From positions 37,028,494 to 37,092,493 of the forward strand of contig CM067355.1 in the NCBI GenBank assembly GCA_034190875.2: a stretch of DNA of 64,000 nucleotides, written 5' to 3'. The translations under genes were made by a program, and so were the position numbers. Each line of letters begins with the position of its first letter. Position 1 is the first letter of the stretch. Source of the DNA: Urechis unicinctus (lineage: Eukaryota; Annelida; Polychaeta; Xenopneusta; Urechidae). This document shows positions 35,530 through 49,871 of the stretch, in pieces. The notes beneath the pieces were generated by a model. It worked only from the letters and a program-made list of their open reading frames with translations, made no database searches and was not told where the DNA came from.

Positions 35530-38350
35530 TAACAAAGTTTTTATCAAGGAGACCCAACACGATTATTATTGATATGGTAAATGACATTTGGTATGCCTCT
35601 TATTTCAAACATGCCCTCACATTCGCCTATAATTCATCCAACCATGTTACAGACTGTAAATCTGTAAATCATGTTGTTGCATTGGTGTGCTTAAATGTTG
35701 CACAACGAAAGATGAATAATGAACTGCCCCTCAAGCAGTTGTTGCTAATATAATTGTACGAAAAGAATATTCTTGTATCGCCCGTTTACTGTTACGGAAT
35801 TAAATTATACGATCTTAGTCTTCGTTTTAGAAAATACTCTATGATGTTCCTTGTCCTCACTGACTAAGGCAAGTTTTCCCACGGCGCCACCTGGCCACCT
35901 GGTCACCTGGTCACCAACACCAATAAATGCTGCATATGAAAACAATGGTAACGCAATCAGTAAAACCGATTCACATAAAATTGATAAATCTAATTGCATC
36001 AGTGACAAAGCTTATAATACCATCGCCTTGGCTGAAACTGAGAGGTTAAAAACACATGTCATCGAATGCTGCTAAGGCAATTCTGGCTGTGTTATGTGGC
36101 CATAGAGTACAACATTGACTCAGATACAAGCAAGCTGTGTTTTACCAGTGTAAGTTGATTAGTATGGCATCATCTCATCCGTGCCCGCGCATAAACGAAA
36201 CAAGGTGCTGCACGTAAAACAATTACCCTGCGAATTATTTCACGTCATTGATGCCCGTTTTGATATATTATTTATGAGCGCAATATGCAGACCAATCTCT
36301 TACGGATGTAGAGTACTTAGTATATGCAAAAAACCTATATAGAGAATAATTCGAGCATGCACTTAGACCATATATTATCATTATTCCAAGACGGAACTAT
36401 AGACCATGTCACTAGTTTTGTTTTATAGACGCTCCTCTCCATTTAGCGATGTTTATTTAGAAGTAAATCACAAACAACCCTTTTACAATGTCCACTGCAT
36501 ATCCTCATCTCAAGAGACGATGAGTAATACATGTCTACTCCTTTACATTCGATGGAGGTCTTCTCTAATACACCATGGCGCTACTATTATTACAATTGAC
36601 TATCAAATTAATGATCCATTACATGCATTTTTTCGAACGTGATACGTATTGACATTGCCGGAAGTAATGAGGCAATGTCACGATTATCCAACGACTGTTC
36701 CGTCATCAGTGGTAATGCGGCACGCATGTTTGGGCTCAGTGAAATGGGAGTGTATCGTCAAACAAACGATGCCTCTATTTAAAGCGAATGTGTGTCACAT
36801 GACAGTAGTCCAAACAGTAGCGTGTTTAAGAGCCATCAAGAGACTCGGTTTCATTTACACTCTTCCAACTGAGGATTCGAATTGCTCTGATGATTGCAAA
36901 CCGGCCGTTGTTGAAGCAGCATCGAAATTAATCATGCATTCACCAGTCGTCCGAAAAGCGTCGATTTCAATATATTGCATGCTAACCAGAGAACCACTGC
37001 GTGTTTTCATACGACACATGCACCGAACATGTATTGAAACCTGTGATGGATTATGTATCCACGTCTCCCTTTATGCTATCAACATTACGTCAGATATCTG
37101 GCATTCAACACCAAACATCATTAACGACGACACATCCTGCCTATCAAATTAAACTACGGCATTAGTTACTAATGTGTACTCAGAGACTGAAAATGGCAGC
37201 CATCGTGCATTTAGAATCGTCTCTTGCACATTCTGGTCACCGGCAACCTTTATAATCGCTAAAGTTGAATATGGATTGAATCCATCAAAAATGAGGTGCA
37301 AATGGAGATATGCGAAGAATATTCCTGTATCGCACAATAGCAGTAACTGTTGTGATTGTGTGATTATGCTCTTCATCAGACAAATGCTCTTATATGCATC
37401 TTGTCTTCGTTATCCTGGCTTAAGCAAGATATTCACACGGCACCACATGGAAGATTTCAATACCAATTAAAGTTGTATATGAACCCAGCGTTTATACGAT
37501 CACTAAAACCGTTTTACATAAAACGGAAGCATCTCAAGACATTATTGGCATTTAGCGAAAACTGCAATGGTCATTCTGGTTATGTTATCTGTGCCATAAA
37601 TGAGTCGTATTCCTTACATTGCTCGATATACATATATCGTTTGTATTATTGGTCGCTGTTAATGTCATATTTGCTCATCTTACATCTGTACAATAATTTG
37701 CATACGCTTTAGAATGTTGACTTTTAGTCTATATTGTAGTAATGGCAAGAACAAAACAGCTTATCTTGTCGCAGATTTGCACATGTGTGCGGTTTGAAGC
37801 AATTTAAAGTTGTAATAATAATTAATTATACAGCCGTGCAATACCAGATAACAGTGTTTTACAACTGTAAGCTCGTTGCGCAATTATGGTATAGATGGCA
37901 TTGAGATTCTACCCACGCAAATATGTCCCTGGATGCCTACAGTGAAAATTAACCCTTGACAATAAGTTCCGTATTTCTATTTTATTTATGAGGGTAATAT
38001 GCAAGGCAATCTCTTATGATCCTCTTTCGTTGAACACAGACCGAGGTTGAGAGTAATTACAGCATGCATCTTAATCATATATAAGACGGAGCTCCAGACC
38101 ATGCCACTAGGTTTTGTTATAGACGCTATCGGGAGACAAGTAGGAATTGGTATTTATTACCTTATACTCTACGGGGTACCTGACAACCACATGAAGTTGA
38201 TTCAATGCCGATCACCAGACAGATTATCCGGAATTACTGCTTATTCTAAAGTAATTGTTTTTATGCACTCTTCTGTCAACCGCACTTATATAGAATAGTC
38301 GACCGCAATACATTAAGTTCAGCGTATATTTTAAACTACCGGTACAATAA
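35530..38350. repeat. Diverged long repeat, about 1.7 units in tandem
   Basis: Blocks recur within this stretch at a spacing of about 1.55-1.7 kb. GAATATTC.TGTATCGC occurs at 35765 and 37317. CACTAAAACCG/CAGTAAAACCG...ACATAAAA occurs at 35957 and 37500. TTATGAG.G.AATATGCA occurs at 36270 and 37987. AGACGGA.CT..AGACCATG occurs at 36390 and 38084. This indicates a tandemly duplicated, strongly diverged unit. The longest open frame in it (36649-37152, 167 codons) has no recognised domain and is not conserved in the other copies. Confidence 0.7.
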
Positions 38351-39590
<1,240 letters not shown>

Positions 39591-39593
39591 ATT

Positions 39594-40490
<897 letters not shown>

Positions 40491-40533
40491 TGTTTAACTC
40501 ATGTGGTGTAACTCATATGTGACCTTCTGGCAA

Positions 40534-40593
40534 AGTTATTTATGATCGTCTTAAACCTGGCAACGCCAGGATTTGAGGCGATCATAAATATAA
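40534..40593. repeat. Near-perfect 60-base hairpin
   Basis: The left arm TTATTTATGATCGTCTTAAA-CCTGGC and its reverse-complement right arm (GCCAGGATTTGAGGCGATCA...) pair over about 26 positions, with two substitutions and a one-base bulge. The loop is only AAC. The size and tight loop fit a short MITE or a small hairpin RNA, but the three-base loop is shorter than usual for a microRNA precursor. Confidence 0.6.
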
Positions 40594-40599
40594 GAAGGG

Positions 40600-43500
40600 A
40601 AAGGGGCAATACCACGCTAACTCGCCTTGTCGTGGCTCCCAAACTCAATAGAATGATTCGCCGATGAATTTCGTTATCTCTTGATTTTCACATTACACGG
40701 TTTTGGTGAATTGATGGGCTGTGGGGTCTTATATATGGTAACAGCGATGTCCATATTATGAACTTACCCTATCTTGTCTCATAAAGAGAGAGGAGCATTA
40801 TTGACTAATAGATCACTGTGTAAACAACATTCATGGCGTTTACTGCAAGAATTAATGGACAGCGCACTCGTCGGTATAGACATATTCTGTATCTGTGCTT
40901 CTTCCGTAAACAAAAAACATTAATGGCTCAAGAGACGACGACAGACGATGCTTGAATTCTATGCAAGCAACTTTTGCAGACACATCTGCCAAGTTTTGCG
41001 AATACATATTGAACAGCTGACAAGGAAATGGCGTTTTGTGTGTGGATCTTCCGTTGTCTTCTCAAGAGAAGTGGGCGAAATGTTGTTTATTGCAGTTGGT
41101 AATCCGACGAAATGGCGGGCTTGAAAGTTGTTGCTGCCGCCCATATTTGCATACGGCCCACACGCAACTGTGATCAACATTTGATAAAAGCGATGAAGTG
41201 TTGTGGCAAATTATCAGGTAATAAATAGAGAGGTAAACTTGCAGGACATATATATATATCATATATTCCAATCTCTCAATCACTGCCTCTTGTGCCAATC
41301 TTATCGTTACTCCACCCTCATTGATTGCAAGTGACTGTTGAGATCACTTATGTTACAATAATTGTTCTAAAGCTGAATTATCATGTGATGGTCAACATTA
41401 GTGTATAAAATGGGGGAACATCCGAGATGCGGTCGATAATCAATGAGGATATCAAAAGGAATGCCGGTACTGGATTTTGAGGCGCTCTAGTTTAACACCC
41501 TAGTTCCTCATCTGGTTCATTAGCTATTTGGTTACATGCCGCAATTGTAACAGTTTGCATATTGTCAGTCATCCGGTGTCCCTGGCCTTCCCTCGAGCGT
41601 TTTTATCAGCTTTATGCTAACCACATGGGTGGTTATTAGTTGTGTGACAATTGCAATGATCTAGGACAATGAAAGATTATTACAAAGTGCAAGTAAGACT
41701 AATCAAACACCGCAGACACGCCAGACTTGATGCCGTTGATATGAACTCCCCGTGTCCTTTCGGGCTGCAACGTTAACATGCAACATGTGTACTGCCATAG
41801 TCACTTTTCTAGAAAACGCCATCTGTATGACCAAGCGCTGAATACGCTAAGTTAAATACAATGCTTCTAGTTAGTTCGAATGTTACACACAAGTTCCACG
41901 TACGTCATGTCCATTGTACACACACGTCCTATACGATGATATTATCAACACCCTTCTGTCAATCGTGATATATCCAGTTAAGGCATGACAGATCATACAT
42001 CAACGAGCACAGGTGTGCCAGGTATGGCAATACACGCGAATATCTAACTACAACTACTTTCATCTCATCGTTTGGTCGCACAAATGATGTTTCCTGGAAT
42101 ATGGATTATGGCAGTACGCGTGTTACATGATAAATCAGCGGCCTTCATCTAGGACAAAGCGAGTAATTACAAATAGTATCAAGTCTGGTGTGTTTGCTGT
42201 GCAACGTTTTAAAATATTCTGGTAGCGTCTGAAGGTTATTGATGGCTGCAATCTCCTGTCAATAGCTACGCACGTTGAATTATAATGTTTGCATACAACG
42301 AGTTGTGTAATCCAATGCTGCCACAAACAAGCGAGGGATTATATCCGCCGCGTGCTTAACTAGCACATGTATTCGTTTCAGGTATTTTATGAGCATAGTA
42401 TGACAGTCAACAAAGATGTTTCGCTATCTTGAAAAGAATATTTGCTTTGAGTGAATCTCAGTGAATTCTAATACTCATAGACAGCCAGCTATTGTGATGA
42501 GTACTACAATGTAAGTTTTCGAATGTTTGATACCAAGCCAGCTGCTTAAGCAATTATCAACCAACGGTGGCATTATCATACTCGTGCTTGTTCGTGAGGA
42601 GGGGAAGGGCTATACTGCACGCGTCGCCGGGTCATAACATAAAACTCATTAAACGCTGACCGGTCAATCAGGAAGGAGTGGGAGCGCATGAGGGTGTGTT
42701 GGACTGGGAAATGGGATGTTTGGTGGCAGGTTTGGGTGAGGTTAGGTTGTTAGCAGGCATCGGTTTTGTGTAGTTGTCACGTGTATTGCTATCCCCATAT
42801 ACTTCACTACAGCATAAATTAATAACTTTTGGGCGAGTTATTTGCTTATCGTTAATATGGGATAACATCAACACTTATGTTACTTTTCCGCGCTTTTGAT
42901 ATTCATGAATTTCAAAAACGATGTATCCAAACTCTTCAGGAAGTGAGGGACTGGGTTAAAAAAATGGCAAGAGGTGGAGTGAGCTTTTGTTCAGACCTAA
43001 AGTGGTGCTTTTGAACATCATAGAGGAGATAGGGCACCTCAATAGACAGCTCATAAATGCAAAGCAGAAAACTGTACTGGTTTTGATTATAACCAACTGA
43101 AGTTTGACGAACTAGGTTAATTAACACTTGTTACAAGAAATTGGCACTTCAGTACTACTTAATATTGAAATTCTCGGTTCTCTTATGATCTATTTTCATT
43201 ATTTCAATGGTTTCATTATTTGTTTCCGTTCCCCTCAGATTGTTCAAATAAAGCCAATCGAAATATAGTTGTAATTGTTAACTCCATTTTAATACACATC
43301 TGGTCAGTGTTTAAGTCTGTGTTGAGTATTTGTCCTATTTTGATTAGTCCAAAGCATTGTATACAGTCATCTAAGTGAAAAATTAGTTCAAACGTCGGCA
43401 TCCAAATATAGATAATTTTGTCGAAGTGGCGTGTTATTCAATAACTTACTTACGATTACTAGCATGCTGAATGGTAAGTGATGATGTCAGAGAGAGCGAG

Positions 43501-43941
43501 AGCAGTTTTACATACATCGACATCAACCTAAGTATGTTTACAACTTTAGACGGTGTAAGCCAACATCACAAAGATGCATAGGGAAAAATCAATCATGCGT
43601 TAATGTAGGCTTTGCATCCTACCATGCGATGTATAATTTGTTGCGTCATGTCTTGGTAGCGAATACCCGCTAAACCATGGCGCCCACTTCAACTTGCTTT
43701 CATCAACAACATAATTAAAACCTATTTGCTATATATCGTCATTTCGGGAACAATCAAACCGTGTTCATTGGACTTTGATGGCAATGCTATGACCGGGTTC
43801 ATTCGTGCTACGATACAGGTAATTCTGTGCTCATGTGTTCTCCATTAGTCCACTAAATACAAAAGCAGCTCCACTGTTGTCTCTGATCTAATGTATGCAT
43901 TTATAAACCCTTCATGGAACGGTATGCTCATTGCTAGTAAT
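40600..43941. other. Intergenic; nothing recognised
   Basis: No supported gene. Open frames on the minus strand at 40959-41298 and 42668-42874 carry no domain. Composition is ordinary AT-rich intergenic DNA. Confidence 0.3.
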
Positions 43942-44171
43942 GGACATACATGGCAGGGTGGACGCTGTAACTATGTGATATTGTCTCCGTACCGTATAAT
44001 TTCAATCATTTGATCCAAATTGAAATACTGCTGATTTGAAACACGCACTGCGCGCTGGACATACATGATAGGTTGGACGCTGAAACTATGTAATATTACC
44101 TCAACCATTTGATTAAAAGTGCAGTAATTACAATGAGATACTGCTGGTTCGAAACGCTCACTGTGAGCTGA
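43942..44171. repeat. Two-copy tandem duplication, about 115 bp
   Basis: Both copies start GGACATACATG and contain GGACGCTG.AACTATGT.ATATT, CAT TTGAT and ATACTGCTG.TT.GAAAC. They run 43942-44056 and 44057-44171, with moderate divergence. Confidence 0.75.
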
Positions 44172-45360
44172 ATCATTTTATGAGCCATAATTTTTATTAT
44201 CTTCTAAAGAGGAATTACAAATCATTGTAATCAATAGACATGCAATTAAAGGTTTTGTCTAAAAGGTTAATACTGTTAGCAATTCGTATTACATTTTACA
44301 GTGACCCCCACATACCTGTATATGTCAGTTGTACAAGCAATTATGTTGATTGCTTATCTTAACAGGATTAACAAAGCATTAAACCATTCTTGTTTTCAGC
44401 AGAATATCATGCACTTAGTGAACATATGTAGAGATGTATTACAGTTGCGTGCTGTTTTCCTTGGGATCAATGCTTATTGGGCGAATGGTTGGGGTGTTTT
44501 CAGATCCCATATGTGAGGTTTTTTCAACAAACCTACTTCAAAAACCTACACTACGTAGTAAGGAACTACCTATAAGCTAATTAACATCTCCCTTGGGGAC
44601 TGTTTTATTTCTCAAAGGGATGTTATCCTCAGTATCCACCTGGGTTGTTTTCGCCTCTAGATTAGAACATATTTCTCCATTGCTGGTAATTATTGCCTTT
44701 GAAATTTTAGGATATAGCATGATACAACTTTAGACTGAGCAATATAAACATGATACTAAAAAGTAGATAGTGATTTGGGAGAGTGTTCTATCGTTAACCG
44801 ACATAGGACTGGTGCATGGGGAATCAACGATAATTAGTGAGTTTGAAGCGTTTGAACAAGACATACAAAAGCACGACATACATTCACAATGATCATTCAA
44901 TTAACGTCACTATGCAGGCAGCTTTCAGCTCGGACATATATGTGTGCCGACAAAAAACGAACTTCTCGCAGTACCATCATTGAATAATGATAACGAAATC
45001 TCTGAACGAATATTTCATTTACTCCTGTTTAAGTTGCTTCCTCTGCACAATCCCAACTGCAGCCTTTGCTATGTCAACTGACATAACTGATCATGAAATT
45101 TACTAATTGCATTGTTACTCATCTGCTGCCTTGGACGTTAGATTTATAAATTGAAACAACCCTCACCTGATTACGATCCTTCATATTGCATAAAACATGT
45201 ACACAGCACTTCTTTTGCATGGTACAATGTAAGTTACTGTGCCTGGGGTGGTAAATGGAGTGGAGAGATGGGGGAGTTTGTGCATGCGCACCGTAAGTAA
45301 GCTTTCAAATATCTACTTGCATTGGCAATGGCATAAATTAATACATCATGTCGTACGAGG
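44172..45360. other. Intergenic; nothing recognised
   Basis: AT-rich sequence; a 71-codon open frame at 44301-44516 has no supporting feature. Confidence 0.3.
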
Positions 45361-45362
45361 TT

Positions 45363-45700
45363 TTTAACTTGGCGAATTCGCATTCGCCAAGTTATGTTGG
45401 TTAGTCACGTTTGTGGCTATGTATGTTGTTTTGCTCACAATATTTTGTCGCGCGACACAGGTCGCAATTTTAGAAATTTGCCAAAATTGTTTTTTGACCT
45501 TGACCTCATATTAAGGTCAAGGTCAGGTTTTTAATTTTTCATTTCTTGACATCATCATTACCTATGGTGCGATTTTGTCAATTTTTGGTTTCCTTGTAGT
45601 TTTTTTTATTGGCCAACTTTTCATCACAAGTGTAATGATAATATACGCACATTTCGCCCCATAGCCCCAACTCGAAAATTTTTGGTAGTGTTTTACCACA
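45363..45700. repeat. Dispersed repeat with two palindromes (copy at 48.0-48.4 kb)
   Basis: The stretch opens with the perfect hairpin AACTTGGCGAAT / ATTCGCCAAGTT (arms 12, loop 4; 45367-45394). It then contains a second inverted repeat, TGACCTTGACCT...AAGGTCAAGGTCA, at 45493-45526. A related copy at 47995-48440 has matching blocks (GTCAGTCGCGTTTGT, CGCGATACAG.ACGCAATTTT, CTAAGGTCAAGGTCA). The AGGTCAAGGTCA half is also the consensus of a nuclear-receptor direct-repeat site, which may be coincidental. Confidence 0.6.
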
Positions 45701-47060
45701 TTTTTTAATCGCGTATAACTTCGACAATATTCGATGGATGGTCATAAAAATTGCGTCGAATATTGTTAGGAGCAGTGGCTGTCGAAAGGTAAGATTTATT
45801 TCTTAGATGTCGATGAAGTCACTTCCGGTTACGAGTAAAACAACGTAATTACGCTGTACAATAAAAGGTTAAGACGCCGTTTCTCCGTCGTTAATGGTCG
45901 TGTTGTATAAATGGTTGCACCTGAAGATAGCCCATGCACTTCCGAACTTGTAACTAATCAGTCTAATTGTATTTTTCAAATAGTTTTCTTACAAGCTGAG
46001 CTGAAAGCTCAAAAACGCCCGCCAAAATGCATTAACACCCCGAATTGTTTAATAATACTGGGTCGATTTTAAACAATTTACCATGAATTTGTAGGTTACT
46101 ATTCTAGTAACATTTCGTACACAGCATATCAGCACGAATTTTGCGTAGTTTTCTCACGAATCGCAGGTAAACTTTTGGAAAACAGCTGAAATTGGCTAGA
46201 AATTTTCGATCGCTTATAAAACCGACAATATTTGTTCGAGGGTATTAAAACAAATGTTACCATGGAGAGCGTTAACCGAATTATAATTCTTTTGGGGAAG
46301 TCGCTGACATCATTTTCGGTCACGAACGAATTAAAATTAAAATTTGCGTTTGTCGTCGTGAATGGTCGTATCGCGAATTTCCTTCCTTTCAAAGGAAGCC
46401 CATTCAATTCTGAACATTTGACTAATGTATGACTGATGTAAATAACCGACAGATCTCTCACAAAGTAAGTTTGAAGTACAGTGGATGTCATTTCCGCTGG
46501 CTCGGCGCTGGTTTGTTTACAACAGACGGAATCCCGCGCTGCTCAAAAGATGCCGCTGCTGGCTGCTTGGCGGGAAGCCAGCAAGTCGCGCACCACGGAC
46601 CAGTCCAATTGACTTTCAAAATGTATGTAGAATATAGAGCGCCTTCCCTCTGCCCATCATTGTGAATTCTATGAACTTCACTGATGTTATTGCTTACACT
46701 AACAATCATATGTATAGTTTCAGCCAAATTGATATAATTTAACGTGTCTTGATACAATAGCCTACTTGCAAACATCGTTAGAAAATAACCCAAACCCCTT
46801 GAATTGGGCGATTTCAACCTGTTGTCGAGCAACTAACTTGATCAATACATAAATCTGGAGCAATCGCGTCGTTTGTCCGTGAATGGTTGCTTCGTGAATT
46901 GCTTTACACTCGAAGAAAGCGCATAAAATCCGGAACATAAGAATTTAACTTTCTTTTGTTAATTACCGACAGTTGTCTCATGAATCAAGCTTGAAGAACA
47001 GCGGGTGCCATTTCTGCTGGCTGAACAAAGGTCGCCGCTGCCTTCTGCTCAGCTCATCGG
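45700..47060. repeat. Degenerate tandem repeat, about 480-500 bp, three units
   Basis: Three units (about 45710-46080, 46190-46640, 46850-47060) share ordered blocks. These are GCTTATAAAACCGACAATAT-type text, GAATGGT.G..TCG.GAATT, AAAG..AGCCCAT / AAAGCGCATA, ACCGACAG.T.TCTCA and GAAG.ACAG.GG.TG.CATTTC.GCTGGCT. Divergence is substantial and the last unit is truncated. No gene is encoded consistently across units. Confidence 0.65.
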
Positions 47061-47081
47061 GCACAGGCATTCAAGACAATA

Positions 47082-47213
47082 CCCCCGAGCGAAGGCACTC
47101 GAGTTCGGACATCATGATTTCCCTACACTAGCATTATGATATATGAATCATATACAATAATGCTAGTGTAGAGAAATCATGATGTTCGAACTCGAGTGTC
47201 TGTTCCCCCGAGC
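47082..47213. mobile_element. Palindromic MITE with 9-bp direct repeats
   Basis: Arms 47096-47137 and 47157-47199 are reverse complements over about 42 positions with two mismatches (core CACTCGAGTTCG and CTACACTAGCATTAT). A roughly 20-base, itself palindromic loop lies between (ATATGAATCATATA). CCCCCGAGC occurs just outside on the left (47082-47090) and on the right (47205-47213), as expected for a 9-bp target duplication, which is usual for Mutator-like elements. A few extra bases (GAAG; TGTT) lie between the repeats and the arms. Confidence 0.65.
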
Positions 47214-48000
47214 AACAGTGACATGTGTGTCTATTCATATACACGAGTCAGGCGAAAACGAACACTACCGAACGCGCTCGTTGAATTGACTCGGTACTAT
47301 GTCATAAACCAAACTATTCCATGAGTCAACCAAATCATTGTCAATCTATCATGGCCCCGGGCAGCATGACTTTGTTAATAAATGTATTTGCTTATAAAAT
47401 CCATATGCATGCGATGGTCATGCAAATTTGTTGAATCGTGATCGCTTATAATAATATGATTATGAAACACGTGTAAATGATGTTAGCTCTTATGTGTATT
47501 TCATCGTTATGTTATGCATGGGTATGCAGGCTGTTTTCGCACAGCATAAATAGGTGGGCCCTGATATATTTGTAGAAAAACAATGTGATCACATTATTGA
47601 TTAGCTAAATTTATTTCAATCATCTCGGCTATATACTAAGATAGGTGATACAAGAAATTGATATGGTTCATGAAACTATTTATAATATATCAATTTGCAT
47701 TGACATATCAACTGAAGAGCCACATGTCAACAGGTATACAGGCGTAATACTATGGTCATAACTTTCTTATGAACTCTGACAATGTAAGCAAAGGTGTTTG
47801 TTTGCTAAATAGTAGGTTCACAACGTATTTTGCATTTACAACAGCTGTTGTTATAAAACAAAAATCAATGCCTTAATTTACCAGGCACGCATACATGATT
47901 TGTTAGGCTAGTCCCAATCGGCAATTTCTATGATGATATTGCAATGTAATTTAGTCCAATCTTGTACGATCGTAATTGTCTTTCTTGTTATCTTGGTCAG
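47214..48000. other. Intergenic; nothing recognised
   Basis: AT-rich, without a supported gene or repeat. Confidence 0.3.
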
Positions 48001-49300
48001 TCGCGTTTGTATGTATATATGTATGATTGATTGTTTTTCCAACTCGCTACCGCATCATAACGCTACATAGTGTAATGCTCGCTGCAGTGGGCCTGAATAA
48101 CCCTTGATAACCCATTAAAAATATGCTGATGATGATGACGACGGTTATGATTACGATGAATACGACAATGATGATGGTGATATCATGCGATTTTTGACGT
48201 TCAACGTTGGTTAGCTTCTGATTCAATGTTTGTTAATTTATTTTGTCTCGCGATACAGAACGCAATTTTCAACATATTTTTTTAATTATTGTTTTTAACT
48301 GAAGGTGTCAACGATGCTCAGAACCCAGAGGCTTCATTATGACCTTGATTGCAAACTAAGGTCAAGGTCATCGAAAGAAATATTATATCATCCATAAATC
48401 CGTAGTAACTTGGTCAAATTTGGGGCAATTTTGCAATTTTAAAAACTTCCTGATAAAGTTTGCCTCGTTCCCCCATGTGTTCATTAGCCTCATATAGCGT
48501 TAAGAACCTAGTCCTTGCTCTTATATTGTACGTTTGAATAATTTAATTTTGTATTGTTAAATATTATCGGAAATCATGCAAACCAGCGGAGTAGCTTAGG
48601 CAACAGGGCACTTGTCAATTTATTTTCAGAATTGAATTGAATCTAAGCTCTTTTTGTGAATGATATAAATCCCCTCTGGATACTATGATTAAACACGGAT
48701 TAACCAATTTTAAATATATTACTTTTATTCAGTTAGCCACATAATAACAAATATTATGAAATGACAACTGCATCTGCAGTTAATGTGCTGAAGGATTTAT
48801 TAAGGTCAGGACTAGGTAGCAGATGAATTTGTTTTGTTGATGATTAAACTTTGATTGTTGTTTGTTTGCTTATCAAAGGGGATATAAATTCTACCAATCA
48901 TGTATCCACAATTTAGGTATTCATAGCGGATTCTGCTGAATAAGCTGACCTCAATGACTGAATGTATTGACTTCATAAGGGTAAACAATATAAGAATCTT
49001 AAATCAATGATCAGAAAATCAAGCAAATACTTGTGGTCATGTTGCACTAGCAGTAATAGACTTTTAAGAGGTCCAGCCTTGGTGGGTTTTCATATGGACA
49101 CAATTAGTGAATCCATACAACAGCTTGTCTATATGATTCAGCAAAAGATGATTCCGTTGTGCATCATGTCCGCTGTCACAAACGAAAACATCAGGCTGAG
49201 GGTGGGCGAAATGGCAATGTTTACATCTGACAGATTAAGCAAAATCCGTTCACTAAAATGGCGAATACGGTTAAATGTACGTTAGAAAATGCAATGGTAA
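48000..49300. other. Dispersed repeat copies; no gene
   Basis: This holds the second copy of the palindrome-bearing repeat (to about 48440). At 49060-49155 it holds the plus-strand copy of the repeat found inverted at 6.4-6.5 kb. The open frame 49007-49285 (92 codons) lies in that repeat and is not a supported gene. A GAT-rich simple sequence lies at 48124-48180. Confidence 0.45.
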
Positions 49301-49871
49301 TGAGTAGCTCTGTCGAACCAATCTGTAGCCACTTAGTTACATTAACGTGGTATCTGGGTATTGTTGATCGTTGGACTAGTCTTTGGTAAGTGTGACTGAG
49401 CGGCTGAGTCAACGTCCAGAACAGTCCGCTGAAGCTCGTTAACCACTGTAAGCTACGGGTATTTCAAACAATTTGTCGTACATGAAATGTCTTCCCGCAA
49501 CAATAACGTTCATTGTCACATGAATGATATTCAATCTATAAACGTTGGAATCATACTGACCGAACAAGAATCACATAGAAACAGAGCGTGTAAAATGGTC
49601 ATGGCTAACAGATTGCCTTTGTTTATATTCGCTCGTGCACCGGGAACTCCATGCGGTATGGAAAGCTGGACTTAGTTCAATCCCAAAATAGACCTTCTGG
49701 TTAAGCCAGCAGTTCCGCATTTTGCTCAAAATGTGGCTTGAGTATTAAACCACGTATTGTATATTTTCCTTCCGCTGCCATATCAAATAGACCCCACCTT
49801 ATTCATGGAAAAGACAGAGGAGGACTAAGACATTATACCAGTATCTCTACAATATCTTAAATGTTTTGCTA

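Noticed and set aside
36649-37152. 167-codon open frame in the long repeat
   Set aside because: No recognised domain, and the aligned repeat copies do not keep the frame open.
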